Positions 12,248 through 24,250 of a DNA stretch of 64,000 nucleotides are shown piece by piece. Position numbers and translations under genes: made by a program. Source of the stretch: Ditylenchus dipsaci (Eukaryota > Nematoda > Chromadorea > Rhabditida > Anguinidae); the NCBI GenBank assembly GCA_004194705.1, contig SADC01001374.1, positions 372,001-436,000 on the forward strand. Direction: 5' to 3'. Numbering within the stretch: the stretch's first letter is position 1; each line of letters begins with the position of its first letter. Below the pieces are notes generated by a model. The model was not told where the DNA came from. It saw only the letters and a list, made by a program, of their open reading frames with translations, and did no database searches.

Positions 12248-12681
12248 GGTCACACTCCTTGGTCTTGGTCGATGTCGAGGTCGACCTTTTTGAACTTCTT
12301 TTGTGGCCAGAGATGATTTTTTTCTCGTATCATTTTTATGTTTTTTATACCAAACAATAGCTCAGGATCTAAGCTTTTTTGTGTATCAAAAACATTTCAA
12401 AAAATGTAACAAAAATATATATGGTGGTCTAAAAGTTGTAGGTTGGTCGATGTCACGGTCGAGGTAAATCGACCTCGACATCGACCAACCTACAACTTTT
12501 GTATTATTACACGCACTTTTGTCATTTAAATCAAAAGCTGTTTGATGTAAAAGAAAGCTTAGTTCCTGAGCTATTGTTTGGTATGAAAAACACAAAAATG
12601 ATACAAGAAAAAGTCATCTCTGGCCACAAAAGAAGTTCAAAAAGTCGACCTTGACATCGACCAAGACCAAGGAGTGTGACC
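12248..12681. repeat. 434-base near-perfect palindrome
   Basis: The arms of about 216 bases start GGTCACACTCCTTGGTCTTG and meet almost without spacer at about 12465. The apex is GGTTGGTCGATGTC against GACATCGACCAACC. Sequence inside the arms has diverged by scattered substitutions and indels. It is non-coding and looks like a foldback-type element. No target duplication is clear. Confidence 0.85.
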
Positions 12682-14059
12682 ATAGCCTAAAAATAGTTAG
12701 AGAGATTATCTTGGACCGCTTGACGGGAAACCATCGCTATGTTCATCAGAGTTTTTGTGCTATAAGGCTTTTTTGCTATTAAGTTGGGTTAATTTTTTTA
12801 CTGACACCTAAACAATCTTTTTCACGTGGTTGGGTGCCATTTTACTCTTTTTAGTTAGTTTCGGCGATAGTGTCGTATAGTTCTCTCAGAAAAGTCAGTA
12901 TTGTATACCCTTGCCAATAATTTTTCGCAGACACAAAAGCGATATTTTCGGTATTAAAAAAATTTCCTAATAGAGTATTAGACCACTCACTGGACCACCG
13001 AAAACCGTACTATTCCATCTGATCTCAACAGATGAAAAAGGTCACTTTGTATACAAGAAAAATTATTGGCGAGGGCATATAATACTAGCTTTTTGGGAAT
13101 GGTATACAAAACTAGAGCTGCGGTTTCCTAGTGCTAAATTATCTTCGACATCTTTAACTATTAGACTATTTATTTGCCAGTACACCACTCAATATATTTC
13201 TTCTTTTCTTTCAAATGCTTTGAAGGAGAAAAATGTTGTGCTGCTTTGCTGCTCATTCCTCTATTATTATTTTTGTACTAGAAAGTAAAATGAGAGACAA
13301 ATGGCAAAACCAGCAACACCATAAAATTGTTTATGTTTAAGAATAGGCCGCAAGCAAACTATCCATTTTTCTATCCTTTGCTAACAAACTGATTTCCCCT
13401 TTTTTTCTCAATAGTGTGTGCTTTGGCTATTATTACTGATGTTGCTGCTTAATTGGGGATTTGCTCAATTTTGTCTGAATGGCAATAAATTTTTGTTAAA
13501 ACACATATTTAAGCCAACTAATAAATATAAATTCTGGCAGGCAATTGACTTAACTTTTTTACGTTTAGAGTTTGGCAAACGAATTAGTTTTTTTTTTTGA
13601 AAAAATGAGGAAGCTACAATTTTTGCTATAATGATCAGATTTCTCAAGCTTATCAATGAATGTGGTATCTTTGCATTTTTTGTGTTACAAAGCCTCATAG
13701 TTAGCAAAAAAATTGCCGCGCAATTTTACAAATTGGCTTAAAAATTCCTAAAAGTTCAAAAGCTTTAAAACTCTGCCTTTTGGTTGAGGTAGTCAATGAT
13801 CACTTTTAGAAATGAAGAAATTTGTGAATAAAAAAATATTTTGCAAAAATAGCTTTTTAAAAAATCGATTTTAAGCAAGCCTTAATTTTTAAATCTTTCT
13901 TATTTAGTTTTTTTCGAAAAATTGTTAATTTTGATTTTTTTATTAATGTTTAATTTAAAATACTTGAAAAAATTGTTGTTTTGTAGCAGTACTTATTTTT
14001 TAGAATCAACTAAAAAATTTGTTAGTTTAGTTCTCTCAATTTACTATTTTCCTTACAAA
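12682..14059. other. PTIP intron, unassigned
   Basis: AT-rich with no coding exon I can support. Open frames near 13418-13707 on both strands are Phe/Lys-rich and look like chance frames. Confidence 0.4.
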
Positions 14060-14214
14060 TCTGGCTCACCAGCTCTGAAGATCCACAAAATGTGGTCGAA
14101 GGGTCGCTCATAGTTCTAAAAACACCTCGATACCCCTATCATGGGTTTTCATAGCTGACCCTTGAGCCATGGGTCATTCCTGAAATTTTATTCACTTTCA
14201 GAGGTGGTGAGCCA
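14060..14214. mobile_element. small inverted-repeat element
   Basis: The ends are TCTGGCTCACCAGCTCTGAA and TTCAGAGGTGGTGAGCCAAA, inverted with a few differences. The interior holds a GACCCTTGAGCCATGGGTC palindrome. It is short and non-coding. Confidence 0.45.
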
Positions 14215-14756
14215 AATTCACATTGAATTTGGACACCCTCTAGAAAACGTTATCGAAAAAACCCCAGGTCACAGTGAGGGTCCCTCTCCTGTGAGTATTT
14301 TTCAAAAAAAACCCATAATGAAACTGTGGTAATACGTTGTTTTATGGGAAAACTAAATAACTTACTAACAAAACATGAAATATCAAACGCATACATCAAG
14401 GTTTTTTTTATTTTTTTCCAAAAAGCTCAAATGTAAAAGGAGATTGAAATAGGCTGAGAAACACATAGACACATTTTTTTCTCACAAAAAGAGTAGAAGT
14501 TGTAGTTGAGTGAGATTTGTCTTATATTTTTAGGTTAGTTAATACTCAATTGCATCAATTTATTTGAGTAATTGAGTCTGGCAACGTTTATTTTAATTAT
14601 TTTTTAACAGGAAACAAATTCGAAGTGCTCATTTACAGCTTTCTCTGTAATAATGTCTTTTATGCTTTCATGAAATAATCATATTTAAAAGTAAATAGGT
14701 TAAATAGGTAAGCTTGGTAAATAGCCAAGTTTATAATGCTCAACATTTTGGGTCTA

Positions 14757-15176
14757 CAGTTGACTTTCCCAGCAACGTACACCCTGAAAGTTGGTTCCCG
14801 TCCAGGGTCCGACACTTTTTACTTCAATTTTCGAAGTTTTTTTCGAACCTGATTCGTCAGACTAGTCGGAAATATAGCAAGAATTGTGATTTCGCCGATC
14901 TTTTTTGCCAAAGACAACAAAATCGGCATTTTAAAGCGGAACTCTCCCTATAACGTACACCGGTTTTTGATTTGGGTGTACGTTTTAGGGAGCGTTTCGC
15001 TTAAAATGCCAATTTTATTGTATTTTGCAAAAAACGATCGGCAAAATCATAATACGATATTTTTGACTACATTGACGAATCAGGTTCGGAAAAGGCCTCA
15101 AAAATTGAACTAAAAAGGTGTTGGACCCTAGGCGGGAACGAACTTGAGGTGTGTAATTTGCCAGGAGAGTCAACTG
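14757..15176. mobile_element. GTTCGTTCCCGCC-family MITE
   Basis: About 420 bases, inverted throughout. The ends are CAGTTGACT, then GTTCGTTCCCGCCTAGGG and TCCGACAC, then a GATTCGTCAGACTAGTC block. It meets at GTGTACGTTTTAGGGAG. Other copies or halves are at 31216-31617, about 32650-32890, about 45560-45745 and 48687-48896. The outer CAGTTGACT resembles pogo/Tigger-type ends. Confidence 0.75.
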
Positions 15177-15385
15177 CATTGTCATCTATCAATTTCCTGA
15201 CTATTAGTGAGTCTTATGCCGATTTCTGCAACAGTCGTGTCTATATGATTTTAAATAATTGTGTCTATTGCCAACATTTCCAGATTAGCTATTCATTATC
15301 AATTTTTACATTACACATACTCAAAACTACTGCTTCTACTTGGCCAAAACATCCCCCTGTTAACTGACTCATCCTCTACAAAAAG

Positions 15386-16108
15386 CGATGAAAGAAGGAG
15401 CAGTGGACAAAGGAGCTGCCAGTGTTAACGGCCAGAAGAAGTGTTTTTCTATGCCCCCTCCCCCTATTCAGCTCAATGGCAATCAACAGACAAAAGGAGG
15501 AGGAGCAGGACAAGACTTATTTACCACTACTACTGACTCCACCAATCGATCTATTATGACCACCAACAACAACAATAACCAATTCTCCGGCTTCAACCAC
15601 TCCAATTCTAGGGCTGTCCAACTCAGACCGGATATGGCCAACAAAAATAACCGGGTATTTGAAGTCAAACCCAACTCCAGATTACAGATGTACCAGAACA
15701 GCGTGAGCCACCACAGTGTTTTACAACACCCAGCTCAAGACACTTGCTATGTAAAAATAGTGGAGGATAGTCGGGCAGATTCGCTGGAATTAGTTTTGGG
15801 AGGAAGCCAAAGGGTGGTCGTCCAACGACAAATTCCTCAAATGGCACTAGCTAGACCAGTGGAGAGGAGCATGAAGAAAGCAGTCTTCAGAGGTGCTAAA
15901 AAGCTAGATGCAAAAATACGAAAAGAGTGTGAGAATGGAGCAATTAATAGCAAAGGAGCAGGAAAAGTTCACAGTCAAACATCCTCATCATCGACTTCTT
16001 CTTCATCAGTTTCTTCTTTTGAGGAAAAAGAAGTGTTGGACTGTGAAATGGTGATCCCTACTCCAGCTAGACTCAACAATCAAATGATTTCGGCAGTGGA
16101 ATTACAGG
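15386..16108 (+). CDS. putative cassette exon or separate small gene
   Basis: An open 240-codon stretch beginning ATGAAAGAAGGAGCAGTGG at 15388. The composition is clearly coding: Asn/Gln-rich, then a basic segment (about residues 115-180), then a poly-Ser run, then an acidic end. I do not recognise a domain. If the acceptor is AAAAAG at 15381-15385 and the donor is the GTTTGT at 16109, both ends are phase 1. That is exactly what the exons at 10335-10530 and 29400 need, so it could be an in-frame optional exon of the PTIP-like gene. The acceptor is weak, and an independent gene starting at this ATG is the alternative. Confidence 0.45.
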
Positions 16109-16162
16109 GTTTGTTGTCTCTTTCGAATTTTTTTTATCGTTTCGGTCAATAATAGAAACACA

Positions 16163-16415
16163 TACCGTATTCTCTCTATTAGTTCCACATGTGGGATTAT
16201 TTTTCAATCGTCCGAAAATCGGGAAAATTTGGGGTCGATCTCGAGATTTTTGGTGAAAATTCAAAATCCAAAGAGCGGAACCAGTAGAGCTCGTGGGAGT
16301 TAAGAAAATGCAATAAACAGCTTTGTTAAATTTTTTCTCTGAGCTGAAATACAGGTCCTCAAAGTTGGGGTGTGGGTTTAATAGAGAGTGTGGAACTAAT
16401 AGAGAGAATACGGTA
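16163..16415. mobile_element. TACCGTATT-family MITE, copy at 16.2 kb
   Basis: About 253 bases, inverted relative to the 4828 copy, with ends TACCGTATTCTCTCTATTAG and CTAATAGAGAGAATACGGTA. The interior blocks CTCGAGATTTTTGGTGAAAA and GAGCTCGTGGGAG match the other copies. It begins 55 bases after the donor at 16109, inside the presumed intron. Confidence 0.85.
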
Positions 16416-19400
16416 TTTCTCTATATATTTTTTATTTGTGAGGGTTTCGACAATAATAACTACTTCAAGTCAATTCAACAGGGTTCTTTGCTTTTGGTGT
16501 TGAAATAACAATAGTCACTATGTAAAAGGCATGTACAGGGTGGAACAATCGATACTCTCATATTTGTTTTAGACATAACTTTTTCAATAAGCGATATTTA
16601 GTCAAAGTCTTTTTGTATTCTATAGTTGGCATCTTGAGAAATTCAATTACATTAAATATGCGGTTTAATAAACAAAAATCCTTTTGCAATAACGACGTAG
16701 TTTCTTAAAAACAGTGATAACTTGGTAGACCATGGTAAAAAATTGCAAAATTGGGTTTTTTGGTTTTTTCTGGAAATTTAAAACTTTAACTAGAAGCATC
16801 AAAAACTTCTTTTCGAATTTCGACTATTTAAAAAAATTAAAATTTTGGCAGCCGTTTTCCGGAAAAAACACCAATTGGTCAATATCAATTTTTTCGACTT
16901 TTATGTTATGACCAAAAAATTATAATCACTAAAGGATTAAAAAACCGTTCCAATCCGCTTATCTATAGGCTCGGGTGCCAACTCGTGTGTAATCTAGTGC
17001 ATACATAACACCCACAGGTTTAATTCTTCAAGCTCCATTAACATAATACTGCTTTAACAAATTGATTTGCCCCTTCCACTCACTTTCAACCCAAAATAAT
17101 CCAGCGGCTATCTGCCCACATGTGTTTTCTTGACACCCCATCCCTTCCCCCACTTCTTCCTACTCTCTAATAACGCACACACACCAACATATTGGCTAGT
17201 CCAGCCAGAAAAGAAGGGAAAATAAATACTCTTTGTATTTGCAGAAAAAAGGTGGGGAAAAGAAAAGAAATTCGCCTGTGCGCAATCCTCTGTCCTCTGC
17301 ACACTCAATAATTTTTGCTGTCGATTCAAAATGGCTACTTTTCAGCTTCTATGCTTTATAATCCAAAAACATTAAATCGATATTTAAATTTTTTAAGGCT
17401 GTAGCTTATTCCACACGTCAAAATTTAATAGATAAAACGGAAAAATGCCACCTTTCAGCTCGAATGTACCATCTCTTTTGTTAATTTGAAACGGCAAAAA
17501 CCTGCCAATTTTTTTCAAAGCGATAACACTGCCAGGGAGCCCTAGATTAAGTTTCTAACGAGGTATCATTTATTGAAACATCTTTGCAAAATATAACGAA
17601 CAAAATTATTTTTTGACTTGCTTTATATTTTCACCTCTTTTGCTACATCATAAAAAGATGTTGCAAGTTGCAACAAATCATACTTCCTTAAAAATTAAAA
17701 ATTGTAGGTGCTGTTAGCTGCCTGTGTGCTGCCTGCTAGTATTATCAGTTTGAAAGAATTTCGCCGTTTCTACTAAAAAAAGATGGTCCTATTTCAAATT
17801 TCCAAATTTAATTGGCCGAGGCCTAAGTTATTGGTTATTCGATTTTTTCTCTGATTAAGTGAATCTATTCGAAAATCGGGTGCCAAAAACAGCTTGATCC
17901 CCCTATTGATTTTTCATGAAAAAGAGCTTGGTCTTTTTTTTGTACAATACAAAAACAACAGGGGACCAAACTTTTTTGCATGAAAAATCAACAGGACAAA
18001 CCAAGGGTTCGAAAATTCTGGCTCCCTTCGTTTTTGATGCTGTCATCTTTACTCCCGCCTCAGGTATCTTCTCTCTTTTGTTGCTTTCTTTTCAGCCTTG
18101 GGTTTAAAGACCGATATAAAAACCAGATTCTTTAAAAAAACCCCATTCAGTCTTATTTTTATTTAACTCAGCTTCGAAAATCAAGCTACCATACTTTTTC
18201 CAATTTAGAAGTCTCCTCATTTATTGGACTTATATATGAGCTCAGAGTGAATATTTTGCAAAGCTCTTGATTTTTTTCTTAGATTTGACGTACTATAATG
18301 ATTCCGCTTTTGAGTTTTGGATTTTCATCCAAAAATCTAGAGATCGACCTCAAAATTTTCCTATTTTCGGGCATCCAAATTTTTTCATTAACATGAAATA
18401 TTGGGGATTTAATTTTTTTATATTTTTGTCTAGTTCTTTTTGAATACTTTGCAACATTTTCGCACAACATGTACTTAAGAAAAGGTCTCTTTTATAAAAA
18501 TATATAACTTTTTGATCACAGTCATTTGTCTAATGTAACCAACTAGTTTTGTTGGTGGAGGGTGTAGTTAAGTGTATGTGCGTGTGTGCACTTACCAAGT
18601 GGGATTGGTAGGGAGAGTTGTAAATCAATTTTTGAGAAGAGACATTTTTTCTTTTATAATTTTATTTTAGATTGTGTCAAAATTGCTGAATGTAGCTACC
18701 CCTCGGTTTTGGGGACGGCCAAAACGAAGAGCGATTGTAGTTAACTATGGGGTCATGCTGTGGGGGTCACGCTGAGTGTGGGACACCGAATTGAGAGGAA
18801 ATTTAAATTGTGAGGCGTTTTACAGAAAACATTAAAGTATTTTTAACATTTATTCAGATTAAAAAGTAGAAGTAAGCGAAAATCAATTGCTTTGTTTTCA
18901 ACTCATGCAATTATCGCAGCTAGCAGCCCAAACATCTTACTTCAAAACATTCAACTTGTAATTAAAAGAGTTGTATGTATTTAGGCACTTTTCGTTGGGA
19001 TAAATTAACAGCCGAGCAAATATGTGTGCTTGTGCAGTAAACAAGGGTTTCAGTTTACTGGTTTATTTGCATGCAGACTACTAACTTGTAAATTGCTTTT
19101 TTTAATTTTCGTTGAGAAATGAGAAACCTTTTTATTTATTACATTTTAAAGAAATTACAACCAGACAAAGCCTTGACTTGGAATATGCTTCGGGTTGGGT
19201 GCGATGATTTTGATGTGAATTACCGTATTTCCTTTAATAGAAGATTCCCTCTAATTCGAAGTCATGTTTGTGGCATTGTGTAACTGTCCAATTGGCTACT
19301 TTTGAGTATGAATACCTATTTTCATACATATTTTTTAAAATTTTAATTCACCCAGTAGCCAAAATTTCCTCAGGAATCCGAATCCGTTAACATAATTTCA

Positions 19401-19563
19401 AAAAAATTTCGGTTGTCGAGATATGAGCTAAAGATAAAAATACACCTTTTTAGATTTTTTTCAACTTTAGTTCATACCTCGACAACCAAATTTTTTTGAA
19501 ATTCTGTTGACGGATTCGGATTCCTGAAAAAATTTCGGCCACTGGAGGCACCCACAAAGGAGA
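16416..19563. other. PTIP intron, fragmentary repeats
   Basis: This contains an ACAGGGTG half-end near 16535 and an eroded TACCGTATT-family interior at about 18200-18390 (TCCAAAAATCTAGAGATCGA). A lone family end lies at 19224 (TACCGTATTTCCTTTAATAG). No exon is recognised. Confidence 0.45.
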
Positions 19564-20458
19564 CCCCCCTTGCAACATTGAATCGCTATGTATTCCTGTG
19601 GCCGAAACTTTATTAGTGGTTGTAAGAAGATTTGAGGAAAAGGCTAGCCATCTTTGTATAAAGTGAATACATTTATGCAACGGAAACAACTTAATTTTGT
19701 CTAATTTCTGGTTATTTATGGTTACTTTCAGTGCCGCAAATAAATAACTTTGAAGCTTGCCATGAAAGTGGCAGTCTTAGAAAGATCAATAGAAAACATT
19801 TTTTAATACTTTGAAAAATCATACATGATAAAACAGGTGAAAACTTTCAAAGTGACTGACCAAGATTAGGTGCGCGGATTTCGATGTGAATTGTGGCCGA
19901 AATTTTTTCGATTTCGTGGTTACTTTTGGTTACTTGGTTATTTTTGAGTATAATATCTTTTTTCATACATATTTTTTTACCACTGGAGTGTATTAGAATG
20001 AAAAAATATGTATGAAAATAGGTATTATACTCAAAAGTAACCAAGTGTACAGTTCGCATCGATGCGAACTGTCCTTTTACTGTGAGGAAATCAGAGGAAG
20101 TTTTTGAATCATAGGGGGTCTTCTAGAAGAGGAAATACGGTAATTCACATCGAAATCAACGCACCTAATCTTGGTCAGTCACTTTGAAAGTTTTTTACCT
20201 GTTTTATCATGTATGATTTTTCAAAGTATTAAAAAATTGTTTTCTATTGATCTTTCTAAGACTGCCACTTTTATGGCAAGCTTCAAAGTTATTTATTTGC
20301 GGCACTGAAAGTAACCATAAATAACCAGAAATTAGACAAAATTAAGTTGTTTCCGTTGCATAAATGTATTTACTTTATACAAAGATGGCTAGCCTTTTCC
20401 TTTTCCTCAAATCTTCTTACAACCACTAATACATAGCCATTCAATGTTGCAAGGGGGG
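19564..20458. repeat. 895-base foldback with nested palindrome
   Basis: The outer arms 19564-19892 and 20142-20458 are inverted copies of each other, for example GGTTATTTATGGTTACTTTC against its inverse. The 250-base middle is itself palindromic: TTTTTGAGTATAATA against its inverse near 20025. A TACCGTATT-family end (GGAAATACGGTAATTC) lies at the junction near 20130-20145. Non-coding. Confidence 0.8.
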
Positions 20459-21264
20459 GCGAGAGAACTTCACCACTTCCACATTAAAGGGGAGAACAGA
20501 AAGGCTATATAACTGAACACACTTTTTTGTCTCCACTAAAGTCTTTGGAGAAGAGAGGCCTTGCACACACACACTTTTTGCTTCTTTTATTTCTTTTGCT
20601 GCTGAGAAAAGAGGGGGAAGAATATATGTGAAATGAATTTATATAACTACCCTTTTCTGGCTTCGAAAAGGCTTTCAAATGAGGATAATTTAGAAGTGGT
20701 CATTTTTTGAGATCATTATTAAGCATTCAGTTCAATTCAATTACAGCCGATCCTTGATAAACCAGCAGCTTTGTAATTGACTCACACTGTTGTCGTTGTT
20801 TACTACGTGTTTGGGATGGTCGTTCCTTGGCATACTTCCTAAGCCTAATTAGCGGACATCCCGATGACAGCATGGTCAAGTAAAATTCTATTAAATCCGT
20901 AAACAGTGATCTAGACCCTGGCTGGCTCAAAAAATTATGATATAAGATGTTGAAGTTCTCAACGCTATTCTTATCGGAGAAATCTTTTAACTGTCGAAGA
21001 GCGGAAGCAGGCCCGGCAGGGATAAATAAATGGACTACAAGTAGTTATGAAAATCAAAGAAATTGAAATATCTTCGGCCATTTGTCTTATAGCGTACGTC
21101 AATTGGATTATTTTTATTTAGTTGAAGGCTGCATTTAATAATTTTTTAGTATTCAAATTCTGACTACTTCTCGCCATATCATAGGATGCTGGTTTATCAA
21201 AGCTTGGCTGTAGTAAACTGTTAATGATTTTGAAATACCAAGTTTTTCATAAAAAATCCAACTA
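20459..21264. other. PTIP intron, unassigned
   Basis: Pyrimidine-rich and AT-rich sequence. A minus-strand open frame at 20727-20930 has no recognisable product. Confidence 0.35.
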
Positions 21265-21753
21265 TTGGGTTGTTCACTAAATTCGTAGCCCCCGAAAACT
21301 CACTTTATTAACAACTCCACTGCAAATAATATTTTTTCATGTTTACTATGTTTCCATCATCCGATTTAAAAAAAACAATTTTTCCGAAACTGCCTTGGTC
21401 ATCCCTTACATTTCAAAAATTTTTGAATTCCCGCCAAATTTTTAAGTTCATTTTTTTCGACCTAAATAAGACCTTGCAGTCATTTTAAATAACTGCAAAG
21501 CTATATTGAAGTCAATATAAAAGTCAAAAAAGAAAAATTTGAATTTGAAAATTTGATAGGAGTTCAAAATTTTTTGAGAGGTAAAGGGCTACCAAGGCGA
21601 AATTTCGGAAAAAAATATTTTTTCTCTCAAGTATCAAATCTTATGATAGCAAACACAGTAAAGATGAAAGAATATTACTAGTCATAAATATCGGCTATGT
21701 AGTTGGTGAAAAAGTGAGTTTTAGAAGGGCTACGAATTTTGTGAACAACCTAA
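21265..21753. mobile_element. mariner-type MITE with TA duplication
   Basis: The ends TTGGGTTGTTCACTAAATTC and (inverted) TTAGGTTGTTCACAAAATTC have mariner-like termini and are flanked by TA on both sides. The inner arms continue as CGTAGCCC and then GTGAGTTTT / AAAACTCAC. About 490 bases with no transposase frame. Confidence 0.8.
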
Positions 21754-23267
21754 TATTTGTGGGGCTGCACATTAATTTTCCAGCCATTTTTTTTAAATAA
21801 ATAAACACTTTTTAACTAATGCCTATCAAGTTTTTGTTCATTGTCAAATATTATAGGTTTGAGTTGTAAATTTGTAGCCAAAATAGCCTTTAAAACATAA
21901 TAAAAAAATGATGTTTTTAAGTATTTGTTAGAAGTAGTTTTAAATAGTTTAGTGCATTTTTTCTCTCCTATTTAAAAAAGATTGCTAACAAATAAAACGA
22001 CTAACAAAATTCTCATTGATATTTTCTAACTTTGATATTTATGTAGGTGCAAGTTTTGGATTTAAAAGTTGCGATTTTTTCTACCTGAATTTCGGCATCT
22101 TATAAATTAGGTGTTTTGGTGGTGACTCTAGCGCACAAAAATGTATATGTTTAGCAGCATTATTTATTTGAATATAAAGTGGAAAAAGAGGAAATCATTT
22201 ATTCATCCGCCGTCCACTCTCTTTCCAAATACACTTATTTTTGTTGGTAAAGAAGAGAGCCAGCTAAAGAAGTAGAGAGTAGCAGTAGCGCAGAAGGGGG
22301 AGATGAGGGGGATAGCCTCGTCTTTCTTTTGTTCCCCTCTTCATCAAAATTTATTCAATTAGACTATGTCAAATGTGCTCCAGCATAACTTATAGTGGCT
22401 GCAAAACAAAGACTTCCAAGGCTACTACTACTTCACTGCTCATTTGCAACTATTTATTTGTAATCTAACTTTTTTCAATATACTTGCTGTTTTTTCTCAT
22501 AGTATACCCAGAGCTTCAAAAACTTATTAAGTTAAAAAAAAGTCTGGACTCGATTAAACACAACAGGACGTGGTCAAGGTTTTTTTATTCGCTATATGAT
22601 GATGGGGAGGGGTTTTTGCCTTGGTCCTCCCTGTTGTTTTTTATTGTGATTTTTAGGCTCAAGCTTGGGCAGGGGTAGGCCAGCGTGTGTTAGGATGTAC
22701 TCAAACATGAGTCTAAAATACTTTTGAGTCTGTCCTAACGTTGCCTAAGCCTAATGACTAAAAAGTTTTTAAAAAAACAGGGGGGACCAATAACCCCCTT
22801 CCCCTATTATCATATAGGCCCAAAAAGTGATCAATTAAGTATTAGCACACAAAATAACAAGACAAGTTCATCAAAAAATTATATTATTATTATTATTTTT
22901 TCTATTTTTTTAGAAAAAAGAATGCTGCTAAAAAATTGTTATAGGGGTTTTTGAAAAATGGAAAATATATCCAAAAGCTTAGATCATTAAAAAAGATATC
23001 TGTCCCTGTTCAGTACCGGTAGTTCGCTTATTATTTGGCAAGTCAAAAATTAAAGCTTTCAATATATTTTGTGAGTCACAGTTTGCATGAGATTTGTTCA
23101 TCCCTTTTCATTACACTATTCTCTATAATAAAGGGCCTCCTGAATACAAAATCGTGTTTTTGGCATTGTGCTTTTAACCTACTTTTTATAGACTGCTCTC
23201 AGACAAATTAAAAAGCAATTTGTAGCTAGTGAGATGAGCTACAAATTAAGGTGTAATTTCTGCTATA
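21754..23267. other. PTIP intron with a dispersed repeat at 22.57-22.75 kb
   Basis: The stretch at about 22570-22745 (CCTTGGTCCTCCCTGTTGTT and onward, ending near GTCTGTCCTAACG) recurs at about 49510-49620 and 49670-49800, so it is an interspersed repeat of unknown class. The rest of the stretch shows nothing I recognise. Confidence 0.45.
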
Positions 23268-23351
23268 CAGTCAACTCTCGATACAGTGTACCCTCGATAT
23301 AGTGTATATTTTTCCGATCCCCGCGAGCTACACTGTATCGAGAGTGGACTG
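23268..23351. mobile_element. 84-base pogo/Tigger-type mini-element
   Basis: The ends CAGTCAACTCTCGATACAGT and its inverse are flanked by TA. The interior has two further inverted words (TACACTGTATCGAGAG). This is a very small deletion derivative. Confidence 0.75.
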
Positions 23352-24018
23352 TATAAGATTTGCATAAGAGAAGTCTTTGAAAAGTGGACCAAAACACAAT
23401 GCCACAAACACGTTTTTGAAATAGGGGTGCCCTTCTATTAGAGAGAATACGGTATGTCATTTTCAATAAATAATTTTCATAGTCAAAAAAAGTTCTGCAC
23501 TTTTTTTCGCCTTTTTATTTTAATATTATCCGGCCTGATTGACACTATATGTAATAACTTTGCTTATTGCACTCCATTTTGTTTTCATTCACTTTATTTA
23601 ATGTCACTCCATTTTTCATTTATCCTTTTATGCAACACGTTTTCTTTTTATTCAATCGGAAAAAGTACCCTATAAAATCATTTCACCAAATTAAAATTTT
23701 AACCCATTCTCGAACTTGAAGTCAAACACTAATTAATTGAAGTTGATTACAAAATCTTGGCTTTTTACTGCCTTTTAGAGATTCTGTTTATGCCCATTGC
23801 GGACAAGACCCTGGGGTCCTCTATCCTGGAGACTGGACCCTCACTCGAGCTAGCCTTCATTCATGCTTGCCTCCTCTATTTAGTCAACTTGAACACACAT
23901 TTAATGAAGTTGCCTAGCTCTTATTGTTGCTGGCTTATATTGGTAGAATAAATGTATAAGAATGGTGGTAGTTGTGTTGCATTGATTCCTATTTATGGCT
24001 CTACCGTATTTTTTCTAG
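23352..24018. other. PTIP intron, lone MITE end
   Basis: A solitary right end of the TACCGTATT family lies at about 23428-23456 (CTATTAGAGAGAATACGG). Nothing else is recognised. Confidence 0.4.
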
Positions 24019-24250
24019 GGCTTTATCGTATTGCCAATGAGACTTATACCAATGAGATATTTTTGCCGATGGCATGTTTTTGCCAATGAGATTACTTCGC
24101 CAATGGTACGTTTTCACGAATAGCTTTTTTTCTCAAGAGAACAAGAGTACTAGAAAAAACAATCAATCGGCGAAAACATACCATTGGCAAAAACATGATA
24201 TTGGCAAAAAGATCACATTGGAAAAAGTTTCATTGGCAAAACGATCAACG
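24019..24250. mobile_element. minisatellite-ended inverted element (TTTTGCCAATG units)
   Basis: The left side has four or five imperfect units of the type TTTTTGCCAATGAGAT. The right side has the same units inverted, as ATTGGCAAAAAGATC. The terminal sequences TTTATCGTATTGCCAATG and (inverted) TTGATCGTTTTGCCAATG correspond. It is non-coding and resembles the larger elements at 56-62 kb in having tandem-unit ends. No certain target duplication. Confidence 0.6.

Noticed and set aside
24019..24250. CGTATTTT as an 8-base target duplication
   Set aside because: It occurs on both sides, but on the left it lies about 10 bases outside the matching TIR start, so it cannot be the insertion duplication as drawn.
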